Shown here: one piece after another, positions 1 through 7,177 of the stretch
Layout of the letters: the number at the start of each line of letters is the position of its first letter
Numbering within the stretch: the first letter of the stretch is position 1
NCBI GenBank assembly: GCA_020445165.1
Contig: JAGRHE010000025.1
Coordinates: 1-23,252 of the forward strand
Origin: Gammaproteobacteria bacterium
GTDB taxonomy: Bacteria; Pseudomonadota; Gammaproteobacteria; Chromatiales; Sedimenticolaceae
Direction of reading: 5' to 3'
Length of the DNA stretch: 23,252 bases
The notes under the pieces: model-generated
Database searches by the model: none
What the model saw: only the letters and a program-made list of their open reading frames with translations
What the model was told of the DNA's origin: nothing
Program-made: the position numbers and the translations under genes

Positions 1-161
1 ATCAGCAGGCACACCGCGGCACCGAGAAACACATGCTGCTGGTCGCGATCCCTGAGCCGCTTCCAATCGGCCCAACGCACGGCGCGCCACAGCAGCCATG
101 CATACAGCAGAGGGGCCACTGCGAGCCAGGTCGCGGGAAACAGCGTGCCGGAGAATTCCAT
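1..161 (-). CDS. N-terminal fragment of an integral membrane protein, possibly energy-coupling-factor (CbiM-like) transporter permease
   Basis: Only the first 53 codons are inside the window; the gene continues past the left edge. The ATG is at 161-159. The fragment opens with a hydrophobic helix at about residues 11-26, followed by a basic/aromatic stretch with WRAVRWADWKRLRDRDQQ and then HVFLGAAVCLL, the start of a second helix. The W-x-RLRD-x-x-Q-x-HVFLGA pattern resembles, from memory, the N-terminus of the proteobacterial family annotated as energy-coupling factor ABC transporter permease (CbiM-like metal uptake component). That assignment rests on a short match and is tentative. It is divergent from tas, with only 40 bases between the two start codons, so the two promoters must overlap or lie inside coding sequence. 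No strong Shine-Dalgarno is visible before this ATG. Confidence 0.5.
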   Translation of the reverse strand, partial: MEFSGTLFPATWLAVAPLLYAWLLWRAVRWADWKRLRDRDQQHVFLGAAVCLL

Positions 162-201
162 AGACTACTGGGGTATCCGTGATTGTTTCGGAGTCTAACC
201 G

Positions 202-1245
202 ATGATCTATCGTGAACTGGGTGACAGCGGGATCCGGGTCAGCGCCCTGTGCCTGGGCAGCATGACCTTCGGCGAACAGAACAGCGAGGCCGAGGCCTTC
301 GAGCAGCTCGACAGTGCCCTGGCAGCCGGCATCAACTTCATCGACACGGCCGAGATGTACTCGATACCGCCGCGTGCCGAAACCATGGGCAGCACCGAGG
401 CCATCATCGGTCGCTGGCTGCGCCGGCGCGGCTGCCGCGACCAGGTGGTACTGGCGACCAAGGTCGCGGGTCCCGGAGGCGACTGGCTCGATTACATCCG
501 CGGCGGCGACAATCATCTCGACCGCCGCAACATCAACGCCGCCGTGGACCACAGCCTGCGACGCCTGCAGACCGATGTCATTGATCTTTATCAGTTGCAC
601 TGGCCAGAGCGGCAGACCAATTTCTTCGGCCGACTGGGCTACAGCGCAGTCGACGATTCCCCTCCGGTGACGCTGCTGGAGACGCTGCAGGTGCTGGGCG
701 ACCTGGTCCAGGCGGGCAAGATCCGCCAGGTCGGCGTGTCCAACGAGACGCCGTGGGGCCTGATGCGCTACCTGGCACTGGCCGAAACCCATGGCCTGCC
801 GCGCATGGTCTCGATCCAGAATCCTTACAACCTGCTCAACCGCAGCTTCGAGGTCGGCTTGGCCGAGATCAGCCATCGCGAACGGGTCGGCCTGCTCGCC
901 TACTCACCGCTCGGCTTCGGCGTGCTGTCGGGCAAGTACCTGGACGGTGCGAGACCGGCAGGGGCACGCCTGACCCGATTCCCCCATTACGATCGCTATT
1001 CGAACGAGCAGGCGCAGCAGGCCACGCGCGAATACGTGGCGCTGGCAAATGAGCACGGCCTCGACCCGGCCCAGATGGCACTGGCATACGTGACCAGCCG
1101 GCCCTTTCTGACCAGCAACATCATCGGTGCCACGAACATGGCGCAATTGCGCAGTAACCTGGCCAGCATCGAGTTGCATCTGAACGAAGACCTGCTGGCG
1201 AACATCGAAGCGATCCACGTGCGCCATCCCAACCCGAGTCCATAG
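202..1245 (+). CDS. tas: Tas-family NADP(H)-dependent aldo-keto reductase
   Basis: This 347-residue protein is a cytoplasmic oxidoreductase of the aldo-keto reductase superfamily, an eight-stranded TIM barrel that reduces carbonyls with NADPH. It matches E. coli Tas (346 aa) along its whole length, with the shared blocks MTFGEQNSEA near the start, DTAEMYS, VGVSNET and SIQNPYNLLNRSFEVGLAE. The catalytic tetrad is visible as Asp48, Tyr53, Lys87 and His133. The physiological substrate of Tas is not firmly known; the E. coli gene was found through suppression of tyrosine auxotrophy. The start is supported by a GGAG 8-12 bases upstream. No partner gene follows on the same strand closely enough to suggest an operon. 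The family call is secure; the substrate is not. Confidence 0.93.
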   Translation: MIYRELGDSGIRVSALCLGSMTFGEQNSEAEAFEQLDSALAAGINFIDTAEMYSIPPRAETMGSTEAIIGRWLRRRGCRDQVVLATKVAGPGGDWLDYIRGGDNHLDRRNINAAVDHSLRRLQTDVIDLYQLHWPERQTNFFGRLGYSAVDDSPPVTLLETLQVLGDLVQAGKIRQVGVSNETPWGLMRYLALAETHGLPRMVSIQNPYNLLNRSFEVGLAEISHRERVGLLAYSPLGFGVLSGKYLDGARPAGARLTRFPHYDRYSNEQAQQATREYVALANEHGLDPAQMALAYVTSRPFLTSNIIGATNMAQLRSNLASIELHLNEDLLANIEAIHVRHPNPSP

Positions 1246-1365
1246 CGCGCAGCCGGCGGGGAGTGGAGCGGGTTCAAGGCACGGATGGGCAGGCCGATAA
1301 ACTGCTCAAGGACGGGCAGAACGTATGCGACCGGGCCTCACCTCATCGATAACCGGAGACAGTCC

Positions 1366-1587
1366 ATGATCACACACTTCGATATGCGTGACGGCCGTGA
1401 AATCAGGGCCTGCGAAGATGACGCGATCGCTGCGCCAAGTGCTCAGGTGCGACCTATCGGCGACGCGCAGGAAACGCAGCTGCGCCTGTTGACCGTGACC
1501 GAGGCAGCCAAGGCCATGCAGACCAGGCCGGTCGCGATCCATCCCGCGCTGTTGCAGCTGTCAGCGCACCGGTTCGATGAATTCTGA
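1366..1587 (+). CDS. Small hypothetical protein (73 aa)
   Basis: I do not recognise this short reading frame. It begins at an ATG preceded by GGAGA (1354-1358) at good spacing, which is the main reason to accept it; the frame is also open further upstream to 1285 but without a comparable ribosome site. The product is soluble, with no signal peptide or membrane segment, and has an acidic middle and an Ala-rich stretch (LTVTEAAKAMQT). Its last 27 bases overlap the 3' end of the convergent Rieske gene. Some of its openness may simply reflect the high GC content, so it could be spurious. Confidence 0.35.
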   Translation: MITHFDMRDGREIRACEDDAIAAPSAQVRPIGDAQETQLRLLTVTEAAKAMQTRPVAIHPALLQLSAHRFDEF

Positions 1588-1935
1588 CGCCAGCTCCTGC
1601 AGCGACAGGTCGAGCATGATCTGGCCGTCACGAACCAGCACCGGTAGCGACTGCAATGAACTCCCGGTGCAGGGGCCGCGCAGGCAGAAGCCGTCTTCGA
1701 CACGGAACAGCGCGCCATGGATTGCGCACTGGATGAAGCTGTTGTCCAGATCGAGGAACTGATCGGGCTGCCATTCCAGCGGCGCCCCGGTATGCGGACA
1801 GCTGTTGCGATATGCGCTCAACACGCCATCCTTGTGTACCACGAACAGCCTCGCCGGCTGCTGCATGCCGACATCGATATCGAAACCACGGCTGCCTGGA
1901 TCGGCCAGCCCATCGAGTGCACCCAAGGCAATCAC
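1561..1935 (-). CDS. Rieske [2Fe-2S] ferredoxin-like protein
   Basis: A 124-residue single-domain Rieske protein, presumably a small soluble electron carrier. The cluster ligands are visible: Cys46-Pro-His48 in SCPHTGAPLEW and Cys70-Ala-Ile-His73 in QCAIHGALF, the CxH...CxxH arrangement of the family. The second loop continues to GFCLRGPC, common in small bacterial Rieske ferredoxins. There is no oxygenase catalytic domain and no signal peptide. I chose the GTG at 1935: the frame is open back to an ATG at 1989, but that start would lie inside the upstream gene and add an N-terminus (SLCCCGLAG) that does not look like the family. With GTG the protein begins directly at the conserved IALGALDGLADPGSRGF segment, and an AGGGAAG sits just upstream, overlapping the stop codon of the giant upstream gene. 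The redox partner is unknown. Confidence 0.85.
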   Translation of the reverse strand: MIALGALDGLADPGSRGFDIDVGMQQPARLFVVHKDGVLSAYRNSCPHTGAPLEWQPDQFLDLDNSFIQCAIHGALFRVEDGFCLRGPCTGSSLQSLPVLVRDGQIMLDLSLQELASEFIEPVR

Positions 1936-1945
1936 GTCTGCTTCC

Positions 1946-4900
1946 CTACTGCCCGCCAAGCCGCAGCAACAAAGAGAAAAGTTCACCATTACCGGTCGCG
2001 AAACTGGTCGCTTCGAGCGCCGCGAGGGTGAATCCAGCGCCGATCAGCAGAGTACGCCAACCTCGCCCGCCTGACACATTGTCGATACCGATCGGGCTGC
2101 CAACGGCCTGCAGCCGAGCATCACGCAGGTCCTGATCGCGCACGCCCTCGCCGTTCTGCAGCTCCTGCAGGGCCTGCTGGAGTTGTTCGCGCGCGGTCTC
2201 AGCCTCGCGCCGGGTCAGCATCGCCTCCTCGACATCGGCCTGCGCTTTGTCCATGTCGCGTTGCATCGCGTCGAGCTTGCGATTCGCATCCTCGAGCTCG
2301 TCCTCGAGCATCTGCTGCGCATGCTCGGCCTGTGCAAGATCGCGCTGGCGCTCGCCCAGCGATGCCTCCAGGGCCTCGATCTTCTGCCGCATTGCTTCGT
2401 GAGAAATGGCTTCGCGGCCATCCGCCTGCTGCAGGCGCCGCTTCTGGATATCGGCGGCGGCCAGCTGCTCGCGCATCTGGGCGACATCGCGGATCGCCTG
2501 CTCGCGCACCATTTCGAGCTCGGTACGCAGTGCCTGCAGCTCCCCGGCATCCTCACCGGCTGAGCCAGCCTGCAGCTGCTCGACGTATTCTTCCATCACG
2601 CCACGCAGCTGTGCGACTTCGCTCTCACGTAGCGCCAGCTGTTCCTTGAGGGCATCGTGTTCCGCGCGCAATGCAGCCTCGGCCGCATCATCATCCATCT
2701 CGACCAGTTCGGTGAGACGCTCGACCTCTTCTTCCAGGGCACGCCGACGGTCGCCAGCCGCTTCCAGCTCTTCCTGCAACCGGTGCTGTTCCTGCTCGTG
2801 TTTGAGCAATTCACGCTGTTGACGCTGCAAGGCATCGGCGACCTGGTTTTCCAGATCCACCAGGCGCGCCTGTTCGTCGTCGCGATCGGATACCGCCAGC
2901 TGCAGTGATTCACGCTCGGAACTCGCGGAATTCAACGCCTCGATCAGTTCTGCCTGTTGTTCCTGCGCCGCCTGCAGCGCCAGCCCGCGTTCTTCGAAAC
3001 GGCGCTTCAGCTCGTCCAGTTCAGCCTGCAGATCAGCATCAGCGGCACCGTCGGCGGCGGCCGCCGACTGCTGTTCGGCCAGGGTCTGCTCCAGCTCCGC
3101 GACCTTCGCTTCGAGCGTCAGCGCACGTTCGCTTTCGCCGGCCATCGCCGCACGCTCGGTATCGAGCGTGATCTGCAGCGCCTGCAGCTTCTGGTCGGCT
3201 TCAGCCAATTGTGACTGCAGCGCTGCGTACGCATCGGCGTCCCCTGCTGCCTTCGATTCGAGCTGTGCGATCCGCGTGTCGAGCTCTGCCGCGCGGGCCT
3301 GCGCCGCACGCAACTCCTCGTCCAGCGCCGTCGCCTTCTGCTCGGCCTGGCGCTGCCCGTCTTCGGCTGCCGTGCGCGCTGCAGCCGTCTCTTCCAGATC
3401 TTGCGCAACGGCTGCCGAATCGGCCTGCTGCTGTTCCAGTTCGGCCACGCGCGACGTCGCGGCTTCGAGTTCAGTGCTCAGCCGTTCACGTTCGCCATCG
3501 GATTCTTCGACCTGGCCGCGCAGCCGTTCAAGTTCGGTGTTCGCCCCGGCCTGCTCCGCCTGGATGTCGGCCAGCCGTGATTCCAGTTCGGCCACGCGTG
3601 CCTGGGCCTGGTCCAGCGCGGCCGTGGCATCGCGGTCTCCGGAGACGATATAGGCCTGCAGGGCATCGTGCTCGCTGCGCAGCACATCGCGCGCCTCGCG
3701 CGCTTCAGCCGCCACAGACTCTGCATCGGAGACGGCCGCCTGGGCAGCCGTCAACTCCGCGCGCAGTTGCTCCAGCTCCGCCTGCAGGCGACCTGCCGAC
3801 TCGTTGGCTGCGCGCTCGCGATCGGCGGATTCCGCCTGCAGCAAATCGTGCTCCGAACGCAATTGTTGCAGTGCTTCCTGAGCCTGCTGATGTTCCGCCT
3901 CGACGTCTGCCAACCGGGCAGCGTCACGCTCTGCTTCCGCCTTTGCCTCGGCCAGCTGCTGCTGCAGATCCTCTTGCGCCTGCAGCAGTGCCTGGTGCTC
4001 GGACGGGTCGACCGAATCGGTGTCGCGCGCGCTCAGCTGTTCGCGCATCTCCTCGAGATCTGCGTTGGCCAGCTCCAGGTCCATCCGCAGTGCGGTGACG
4101 TCTTCCTTGAGTTCACCACGCTCGAGTGCATGCCGCTGACGCTCCTCATCACGGCGCGCAATCTCCTCGTTCAAGCGTGCAGTCAGCTCCTCCAGGCTGT
4201 GACTGGCCGACTCGGCCAGCTCACGCTCGCGGATCAGCTCGCGTTCGGCCTTGGCCAGACGATCCTGCAGCTGCTTGTCGAGACCTTTGATCTCGGACAT
4301 CCGTTCGATCAGCGACGCACGCTCGTTCTGCAGCTGTTCCAGGTTCCCGGTCAGCTGCTCCATGTCGCTGTAGGCGCGCTCCTGCGCTGCCAGCGCCTCG
4401 CGCTTCTGCTCCTCGGTCTCGACCAGCTTGCGTTTCGCCTGGTCGATCGCCTCGCGCACCTGGCCGAGATGCAGATCGCGTTCGGCGACTGCGTCCTCCT
4501 GGCCACGCTGAGCCTCTTTCAGCTGGGCCTCGAGCTCGCGTGCGCGCTCCTCCGCGGCACGGATCCGCTCGACCGATGCCTCGTCGGCGACGTCCGGCTC
4601 CGCGGACACCTCTGCCACGGCCGGCGTCGGTTGTGCAACGGCCTGCATGTCCATGCCCGGTTCGTAACCTGCATCCAGTACCGAGATGTCGAAATCGCGC
4701 TCGGTGAGCAGGAAGGCGCCGGCCATCGCACGCGCCACCGTGCTGCTGTAGACCACGTAGTGCCTTTCCGGCGACAGGCTGGAAGCCTGGTAGCGCAGCG
4801 ATTCGAAAGGAAAATTGACAGCGCCATCGAGGTGCGCGACGTCATAGTCGCTGACCGGGCGCAGGTCCAGCCAGATCGCACCCTGGTCGACCTTGGCCTG

Positions 4901-5707
4901 AGCAGCAGCCGGACTGAGCTGTTCCAGCAGCGGGTTCTGGATCAGCTGCAGGAAGTTTTCCTTGCTCAGGCGCAGCACCATGCCGTCATTGAGCATGGTG
5001 ACGCTGGAGTTGCGTGGATTATCCGACAACAGTGCTTCTTCGCCGAACGCATCGCCGGGGCCGAGTGTCGCCAACTCCTTGGGACCCTTGCCATCGCCAC
5101 TGTCACGCCGGACCACGGCACGGCCGCTGGTCAGCATGTAGTAGTAATCACCGGAGTCGCCCTGGCGGATCAGGTCCTCGTCCTTTTCGACTTCGACCTG
5201 CTCGACGCTCATCATGACGCGCTGGATGTTCGATGCCGGCACCTGCTGCAGGATGCGAGACTGCAGCAACAGGCTCATCCAGTCATCGTCGGTTGCCTCT
5301 TCGAAATCCGAGACCTGGTAGTCGATCGTCTGTGAGCGCGCCAGCAGGTCGCTGAGCAGACGGCTGTCGATCCGGATCACGCGCGCTTTGGATTCGGTGC
5401 GTGCCGAAAAATTGCGCGGCAACTGGTGCGCCAGGGGGAAGCGCGCGGTGTCGGAGCCGGCCTCGATCCGCTCGACGACCGTCCGGTCATTGAGCAATGC
5501 GACCCGTCCCGAGACCAGGTACACGTGCTGGTGATCCGTGTCACCCTGGTTGAACAGCATCTCTCCCTTGCGCACCGACTCGACATCGACCTGGGCGAAC
5601 AGTTCGTCGAAGGCCTCATCGCTGAGGGTATGCAGGGGCACAAGCGCCTGCAGGCTTTGCCTTTCCTCGTTCGAGGCTGCTGATGACATGCGCGCCGGGT
5701 TATCCAT
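1946..5707 (-). CDS. Giant cNMP-binding x2 / rhodanese-like / coiled-coil protein with C-terminal membrane anchor
   Basis: A 1253-residue multidomain protein of unknown function. Order: cyclic-nucleotide-binding-like domain 1 (about 22-125), domain 2 (about 150-255), rhodanese-like domain (about 258-350), an Ala/Glu/Gln/Arg-rich heptad coiled coil (about 375-1185), and one hydrophobic segment near the C-terminus (about 1218-1238, WRTLLIGAGFTLAAL). Domain 2 has a recognisable phosphate-binding cassette, FGEEALLSDNPRNSSV, with Glu223 and Arg232. Domain 1 lacks the FGE signature and looks degenerate. The rhodanese active-site loop reads YSSTVAR, with Ser321 where the catalytic Cys belongs. The N-terminus has no signal peptide, so the sensory part should be cytoplasmic and tethered to the inner membrane by its tail. 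The ATG at 5707 has only a weak GAG upstream; Met7 is an alternative. It lies downstream of the chalcone-isomerase-like gene and directly upstream of the Rieske gene. Confidence 0.88.
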   Translation of the reverse strand: MDNPARMSSAASNEERQSLQALVPLHTLSDEAFDELFAQVDVESVRKGEMLFNQGDTDHQHVYLVSGRVALLNDRTVVERIEAGSDTARFPLAHQLPRNFSARTESKARVIRIDSRLLSDLLARSQTIDYQVSDFEEATDDDWMSLLLQSRILQQVPASNIQRVMMSVEQVEVEKDEDLIRQGDSGDYYYMLTSGRAVVRRDSGDGKGPKELATLGPGDAFGEEALLSDNPRNSSVTMLNDGMVLRLSKENFLQLIQNPLLEQLSPAAAQAKVDQGAIWLDLRPVSDYDVAHLDGAVNFPFESLRYQASSLSPERHYVVYSSTVARAMAGAFLLTERDFDISVLDAGYEPGMDMQAVAQPTPAVAEVSAEPDVADEASVERIRAAEERARELEAQLKEAQRGQEDAVAERDLHLGQVREAIDQAKRKLVETEEQKREALAAQERAYSDMEQLTGNLEQLQNERASLIERMSEIKGLDKQLQDRLAKAERELIRERELAESASHSLEELTARLNEEIARRDEERQRHALERGELKEDVTALRMDLELANADLEEMREQLSARDTDSVDPSEHQALLQAQEDLQQQLAEAKAEAERDAARLADVEAEHQQAQEALQQLRSEHDLLQAESADRERAANESAGRLQAELEQLRAELTAAQAAVSDAESVAAEAREARDVLRSEHDALQAYIVSGDRDATAALDQAQARVAELESRLADIQAEQAGANTELERLRGQVEESDGERERLSTELEAATSRVAELEQQQADSAAVAQDLEETAAARTAAEDGQRQAEQKATALDEELRAAQARAAELDTRIAQLESKAAGDADAYAALQSQLAEADQKLQALQITLDTERAAMAGESERALTLEAKVAELEQTLAEQQSAAAADGAADADLQAELDELKRRFEERGLALQAAQEQQAELIEALNSASSERESLQLAVSDRDDEQARLVDLENQVADALQRQQRELLKHEQEQHRLQEELEAAGDRRRALEEEVERLTELVEMDDDAAEAALRAEHDALKEQLALRESEVAQLRGVMEEYVEQLQAGSAGEDAGELQALRTELEMVREQAIRDVAQMREQLAAADIQKRRLQQADGREAISHEAMRQKIEALEASLGERQRDLAQAEHAQQMLEDELEDANRKLDAMQRDMDKAQADVEEAMLTRREAETAREQLQQALQELQNGEGVRDQDLRDARLQAVGSPIGIDNVSGGRGWRTLLIGAGFTLAALEATSFATGNGELFSLLLRLGGQ

Positions 5708-5829
5708 TAGTCTCGTAAATCCGCTGCCGGGCAGATGCCGACAGGTGAAAGGCCGGCGCGCCCGACGCGCCGTGCCTGCCCATTGGGGTGGCGGCCGGTC
5801 TCCGATCTCGGTACCTACGGTGCGCCATT

Positions 5830-6408
5830 TCAGTGGGTATCGACCCCAAGCATGGCGTTCTTGAGCGTATCGCTGACCGGCTCCCTACCGAGCCAGATCG
5901 ACAGCAGCGCCGCGTTGAAATCGTCACCCTCAACCAGCCCTCTGGCCTGACCGTTGATCGAAACCCGGGTGCCCCGGCCGGGTACGAAATCGAGCCACAC
6001 CCGGTCGCCCTCGCGAAGATCGGTGAAGAGGTCGACGAAGCGTTCCAGGCGTGGAGCCAGCGCAGCGCGAGTCGCCTCATCGAGATTCAGCACAAATCCT
6101 TCACGCCAAGTGGCGTCGACTTTGCGCTTGGCCACGGTGCTGTAAACGAAATGCATCAGCACGCGATTGGCAGGGGGCGACTGCAATAGCTGTCCGACTC
6201 CACGCTGCGGCTGCGGCAGGTACAGTGCGCCGACGTAGACACTGATGAAAAACTTCTTGCGTATGCCGGCACCGTTGAGCTGCAGCGGCGCATCGAATCC
6301 ATCGATCGTGACCTGTTCCGGTACCTCGATCTCACCGACTCGTGCCGCACCGGCAACCGACTGCAGCAGCGAGGTCAGCAGCACAGCTTTCAGAATCACG
6401 CGTATCAC
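5830..6408 (-). CDS. Secreted chalcone-isomerase-like domain protein
   Basis: A 192-residue exported protein. Residues 1-21 form a signal peptide (basic MIRVILK, then hydrophobic LLTSLLQSVAG, with likely cleavage around Ala-Gly-Ala). The mature part carries the bacterial chalcone-isomerase-like fold, recognised by LQLNGAGIRKKFFISVYVGALYLP, a W-REGF segment, and a C-terminal block ending in SIWLGREPVSDTLKNAMLG. Bacterial members are not known to act on flavonoids and are usually described as fatty-acid-binding or unknown. The start is GTG at 6408, supported by a strong GGAGGAG (6415-6421) six bases upstream. It is the first gene of a minus-strand set with the CNB/rhodanese protein, 122 bases downstream, and the Rieske protein. 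The gap contains a GC-rich hairpin without a T tract, so co-transcription is plausible but not proven. Confidence 0.82.
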   Translation of the reverse strand: MIRVILKAVLLTSLLQSVAGAARVGEIEVPEQVTIDGFDAPLQLNGAGIRKKFFISVYVGALYLPQPQRGVGQLLQSPPANRVLMHFVYSTVAKRKVDATWREGFVLNLDEATRAALAPRLERFVDLFTDLREGDRVWLDFVPGRGTRVSINGQARGLVEGDDFNAALLSIWLGREPVSDTLKNAMLGVDTH

Positions 6409-6448
6409 GGCAATCTCCTCCCGGGTATCCGACCTGACATCGATAGCA

Positions 6449-6482
6449 CAAGCGCGCGATTTTTTTTGCGATTGAGCGCTTG
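6449..6482. repeat. Inverted repeat in the divergent promoter region of the chalcone-isomerase-like and HU genes
   Basis: Perfect 7-base arms, CAAGCGC at 6449-6455 and GCGCTTG at 6476-6482, flank a 20-base AT-richer spacer with eight consecutive T. It lies between two divergent starts (6408 minus, 6566 plus). It could be an operator, or an accidental repeat in GC-rich sequence. The AT-rich stretch to its right (6483-6525) probably holds the HU promoter, but I see no convincing -35/-10 pair. Confidence 0.35.
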
Positions 6483-6565
6483 AAACAAAGGATTTCTGTA
6501 CATTACAGGATAATTTCTATGCTATGTTTTCTGCGGTTTCCACCACCTTACAAGCAGGAGTCGAC

Positions 6566-6955
6566 ATGGCAGTGAAAAAGAAGGCTGCGAAAAAAGCGGC
6601 AGCCAAGAAGGCAGCAGCGGCTGCACCGGCCGTAAAAGCCATCCCTACCAAGCAAACCAAGACCCAGATCATCACCGCCCTCGCCGAGGCAACCGAGCTG
6701 TCCAAGAAAGACATCGGCAATGTGCTTTCGGCGCTCGGCAACATGTTCGAGGGACACATCAAGCGTCGCGGATCCGGCGAATTCACGATCCCGGATACCG
6801 GTGTCAAGATTCGCCGCGTCAAGAAGCCTGCACGCAAGGCACGCATGGGCCGCAACCCAGCGACCGGCGAAGCAATGAAGATTGCGGCCAAGCCGGCATC
6901 GACCGTCGTTCGTGTGACCGCTCTCAAGGCGTTGAAAGACAAGGTCAACGCCTGA
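6566..6955 (+). CDS. HU-family DNA-binding protein with Lys/Ala-rich N-terminal tail
   Basis: A 129-residue nucleoid protein. Residues 1-30 are a low-complexity basic tail of Lys-Ala repeats (MAVKKKAAKKAAAKKAAAA) like a histone-H1 tail. The remainder is an HU/IHF fold: helical N-terminal part (KTQIITALAEATELSKKDI), then GSGEFTIPDTGVKIRRV and the DNA-binding arm with the conserved RMGRNPATGEAMKI, where the Asn-Pro intercalates DNA in characterised HU proteins. Such tailed HU proteins are known from Xanthomonas and other gammaproteobacteria. The frame is open to an ATG at 6524, but the ATG at 6566 has an AGGAG six bases upstream and gives the expected N-terminus. The gene is monocistronic and ends at a strong terminator. 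It may bind DNA broadly; partner subunits are unknown. Confidence 0.92.
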   Translation: MAVKKKAAKKAAAKKAAAAAPAVKAIPTKQTKTQIITALAEATELSKKDIGNVLSALGNMFEGHIKRRGSGEFTIPDTGVKIRRVKKPARKARMGRNPATGEAMKIAAKPASTVVRVTALKALKDKVNA

Positions 6956-7005
6956 CGATGAGCAGCTGCGTCTCGGTGCGCTGAAGGCGCATCGAATCGC
7001 CAGTG

Positions 7006-7036
7006 AACCCCGGCCAGGTTGCCGGGGTTTTTCTTT
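7006..7036 (+). terminator. Rho-independent terminator after the HU gene
   Basis: A perfect 9-bp stem, AACCCCGGC (7006-7014) and GCCGGGGTT (7021-7029), with a six-base loop is followed by a T-rich tail, TTTCTTTT. It lies 50 bases after the HU stop codon and separates HU from the TonB receptor gene. Confidence 0.93.
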
Positions 7037-7177
7037 TCCAGACACCGCCCACGCCACTGCCGTGCCACGGCCAGCACCCTAAAGAAACACATTCCCAGAC
7101 CGTTACCGGGATCAGCTGCCCAGTGAAGTAGCTGGCGGTGAGCACGTTCTTCTTTTCCTGGATTCGGGGAGCGCGGC

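Noticed and set aside
3668..5335. 555-codon open frame on the plus strand
   Set aside because: It is antisense to the coiled-coil gene. The repetitive Glu/Gln/Ala/Leu codon pattern on the other strand keeps it open, and its product is Leu/Gln-rich without a recognisable domain.
6524..6565. Upstream ATG extending the HU protein by 14 residues
   Set aside because: No ribosome site precedes it, whereas AGGAG precedes the ATG at 6566, and the extension is unlike the family.
7037..7177. Possible cobalamin or c-di-GMP riboswitch in the leader of the TonB receptor gene
   Set aside because: I looked for B12-box and GEMM-type conserved sequence and found neither; only a weak CAGCT/AGCTG dyad is present.
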